IMG/VR virus record: IMGVR_UViG_3300006803_001784 | Location: 1 to 33,212 of that record | Reading direction: 5' to 3' (one strand) | DNA length: 33,212 bases | DNA from: a virus | In this document: piece by piece, positions 31,701-33,212 of the stretch | Position numbering within the stretch: the first letter of the stretch is position 1 | How the letters are laid out: each line of letters starts with the position of its first letter | Position numbers and translations under genes: made by a program | Notes under the pieces: generated by a model | What the model saw: the letters and a program-made list of their open reading frames with translations, nothing else | Database searches by the model: none | What the model was told of the DNA's origin: nothing

Positions 31701-33212
31701 TGCTACACAACGTGATCGAAAAACAGCTTAGGAATAAAGGTGGTATAATGGAGGACCAGGTTGTCGACGGGTTTTTAGAAGACGTTAAGTCAAACTTAAT
31801 GGAGAGATCTATAATGAGGTTTAATCCTGAAAAAAACGATGACTTTGGCGGCTTTATTATTAAAGAGTTGACTAGCTATAGTATTCCAAACATTATTAAG
31901 GAATACAAAAAACAAGGTAAGATTGTTAGCGAAGATGTTGATGTTCCGACTAGAAGCCTGGATGAATCTAGAGAAGGTTCTCAACCAATGCAAGTAGCTA
32001 GTGATCAAGTAAATCAAGAAGAGCAGCTTGACATTAAGATGCAGGAAGAAGCTAAGGTTGAAGAAAAAACATTTAGAGAGAAGTTAGGTATTATAGAAGA
32101 AGATAGCCCAACTTATAATAGCATATTTCATTCTGTAACAAAAGTTTTTGGAACTGCTTTAGATCAAGTGAAACCAGACAAAGTAGGATACAGAATAGCT
32201 AATAGAACTGGACTTAGACAAAAATTAATTGAACAATATCGCTCAGACATTGAGCCTCAAATTTCAGCAATACTTGGTGGGTCGGTAGGTAGCAAGTCTT
32301 ATAAAGACTTCTTAAACAACAACATGGAAGTTATCTTAGAGAAAGTACCACTAAGAGAATTTGTTCGAATGGAAATGAAGTCGGATGAAAAAATATTTGC
32401 AAAATTAGTTAAGAAAAACGCAAATCCAACTGCGATAAGAGAGGCATTGGCAAAAGGTCAGTATGTAAAAGAATCAGTATCTCTTACGGCTGGAAACAAT
32501 ATATATGAACCACTAAGTGTTACGCAAGAGCAATTTAATAAGTTCTTTTTAAAAAATGAAAATAGAAAAAAATCTTTAATAAATAGAATTTCTACTGAAA
32601 TAGCTTTTGATGCCACTATTGTAGCTCTACAAGATTACGATTTAATAGATAAGTATAATGAAATACTAGAGATACAAGGTAAAACTGTTGTTGATAATAC
32701 GTTAGCTGAGATTGGAAAAATATTAGAGCGAGATCCAAGATCTGTTAGATGGAGTAAGTATGCTAGTCCTAGCGATAAGAAAGCATTCGCAAGTAAAGTA
32801 GCTCAGTTAACAAAAGAACTTACTCCTAAAGATGGTAAAAAAGAAATAAGAAAAGCATTTGATAAAGTTTTTGCAAATCACAATTGGGATAACAACTATG
32901 ATGAGCTGTTAGTAAACTACATAGATAAAAGATTAAAAGAAGAAACAAAACGAAAAAACAAACGTAGATATAGCGTTGTAGGTCGTAATGCTAACCTAAC
33001 CGGGCAAAACAAGAGAGACAAGCGTACGGCTATAAAAATGAATAAAAATGGTGTTGATGCTTTAACTATAAAGCAAAAAACCGGTTGGGAAATAGTAGCT
33101 TCAGGAGAAATCAACCCAATGACAGGAGAAGCAACCGACGGTAAATGGGGTTACGAAATAAATCCAGAAATAGATACTATAATCAATGCCGTTGAAACGG
33201 TTGCTTATGGCA
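28757..33212 (+). CDS. Giant multidomain virion protein, partial (first 1485 codons)
   Basis: Open to the window edge, so 3'-truncated by the window. Domains in order: two copies of a 20-residue LYNxLHxxGxYTKS motif (residues 3-56); an Ala/Gly-rich, membrane-active-looking region (~212-398); coiled coil (~430-560); a zinc-peptidase-like domain with H667-E-L-L-H671 in VNVGSHELLHGIM and a candidate third ligand E735 (NPDEYLTQF); a Lys/Glu-rich linker (~830-900); a segment (969-1070) with RFNPEKNDDFGGFI and VPTRSLDE resembling sigma region 2; a conserved helical region (~1085-1330); and a C-terminal TGW...TDGKWGYEI motif (~1440-1468). I recall this plan from large polyvalent, probably ejected proteins of marine phages. 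It may be matured or act inside the host. Confidence 0.75.
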   Translation, partial: MEKLYNKLHEQGLYTKSFEEFKVQFNNEESVNKLYNNLHSSGQYTKSQDNFKQQFGFQMGKPQGAQNAVVTAAPGEEQADTTKYTTQLENGFKGSPEEDPMEATRKAREYELNNQTWIERTFDRNPLTEFAGDMYRAAAGGFVAGDVSDEALDLLSGFTSEEDIEEWIEAHEASSKYQQSDEMAEFNRIADEEGVWAFVTKAITEKQSLLKVAPEIMIQSVAQMLGSESALATGGTVVGTGTAIGAVGGLGVLSAGTATAGAIASIPTAYAAAGAVLEAGMSFSGYIDEELQERGLKLNKENVKTLLEDDDFVIAARAKAASRGIIIGAVDRMTAGVGAKVGAKLGASTLKNVGAQVVIESAGGGGGEAAAQLLTEGELEVKEVFLETLGEAPGAGVNIAKTTLQAMLPGEYKIEGQTVGKEEINSAIDKFEDTDFAKTNFDIKNNPALKEKVEKRKTELKEKSEAFEAKQTEIQEQVDIDNKADEAKIKELRSTLKEGPKQPAYDKPTVFTTPTSERYGTVNRQDGKGEVALTEEEYNNEVSLFEQQPTETTKEQQANTLDKIKSLKEGIESRNTNLQESAALLESVKKGYVNEKLGKNIDFAKRYAKFFNLKVIDNLTPEELMDKYSLTKEETETVAGFIDDGTGEIVINKLAALNQVDVNVGSHELLHGIMTSVFKNINEATGIDSKVELVNSFLSTLSTADRKKLTDTIEVKDKKGERIYSEDYLQKNPDEYLTQFSDLINNGEIEFNETTFEQLGDYFTPMFRMFGMKKLKFKDGQDVYNFMKEYQKSIKSGKLHKSFIAATGGSVSGINIQLDEIVPTGSVAAVTKEEEEKVETVTKEEEPVKAEVVTPETKQKQKRQRKPATKKVEAKEEPVVSPRRQAATDMRSIAALTKKEFAELFKDKYKTAREVDVNYENYINQRSKKETKRRRSEKVRFSKKGAPIGDQIKSIVPDGTTKDEYDTFNLIEAYQRLVAGSMLHNVIEKQLRNKGGIMEDQVVDGFLEDVKSNLMERSIMRFNPEKNDDFGGFIIKELTSYSIPNIIKEYKKQGKIVSEDVDVPTRSLDESREGSQPMQVASDQVNQEEQLDIKMQEEAKVEEKTFREKLGIIEEDSPTYNSIFHSVTKVFGTALDQVKPDKVGYRIANRTGLRQKLIEQYRSDIEPQISAILGGSVGSKSYKDFLNNNMEVILEKVPLREFVRMEMKSDEKIFAKLVKKNANPTAIREALAKGQYVKESVSLTAGNNIYEPLSVTQEQFNKFFLKNENRKKSLINRISTEIAFDATIVALQDYDLIDKYNEILEIQGKTVVDNTLAEIGKILERDPRSVRWSKYASPSDKKAFASKVAQLTKELTPKDGKKEIRKAFDKVFANHNWDNNYDELLVNYIDKRLKEETKRKNKRRYSVVGRNANLTGQNKRDKRTAIKMNKNGVDALTIKQKTGWEIVASGEINPMTGEATDGKWGYEINPEIDTIINAVETVAYG

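Overview
The window is a continuous stretch of a tailed-phage genome, of podovirus-like organisation and probably infecting a marine Bacteroidota (Flavobacteriia-like) host. Every supported gene lies on the + strand. Genes are tightly packed, often with stop and start codons overlapping, and the DNA is AT-rich with ATA/AGA-biased codons. The host inference rests on three things seen here: genes start without Shine-Dalgarno sequences, behind A/T-rich leaders; the one clear promoter has the Bacteroidota form TTTG-N21-TATATTTG (7847-7879); and the terminase, portal, capsid and tail proteins resemble, from memory of the families, those of crAss-like and other marine Bacteroidota phages. No integrase, tRNA, CRISPR array, insertion sequence, replication gene or endolysin was found. 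The last gene runs off the right edge, so this is a partial genome or a circular genome cut at an arbitrary point.

Layout. 1-330: non-coding, unusually G-rich leader. 331-2100: a short tail fibre, a small basic protein, a holin-like membrane protein and a small conserved protein. 2120-4370: a complete GroEL, then GroES (the reverse of the usual groES-groEL order), then a winged-helix-like protein. 4370-7833: a long repeat-containing tail fibre and a two-gene putative lectin/tip cassette of different composition. 7847-7879: promoter. 7897-9202: small conserved proteins, including one built like two GroES barrels, and a probable small terminase. 9202-16480: large terminase, portal, scaffold and major capsid protein, closed by a strong terminator (16493-16538). 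16556-20714: conserved head/neck proteins, two of which look like tail-tube or ring proteins carrying inserted beta domains. 20719-26040: a large tail 'stabilization' protein apparently split into three consecutive reading frames. 26037-33212: a cupin-like protein, two putative internal virion proteins and the first 1485 codons of a giant multidomain protein.

How the genes fit together. The packaging, head and neck genes build the capsid and connector. The split stabilization protein and the fibres build the tail and host-recognition apparatus. The 225-aa, 474-aa and giant proteins probably form an internal or ejected set, as in T7 and crAss-like podoviruses. The chaperonin pair and the GroES-like 211-aa protein suggest that the phage supplies its own folding machinery for virion proteins. 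The giant protein has an HELLH zinc-peptidase motif and a stretch resembling sigma-factor region 2, which makes it the most intriguing gene in the window. No computation was available; family names are from recognition of sequence patterns and are graded by confidence.
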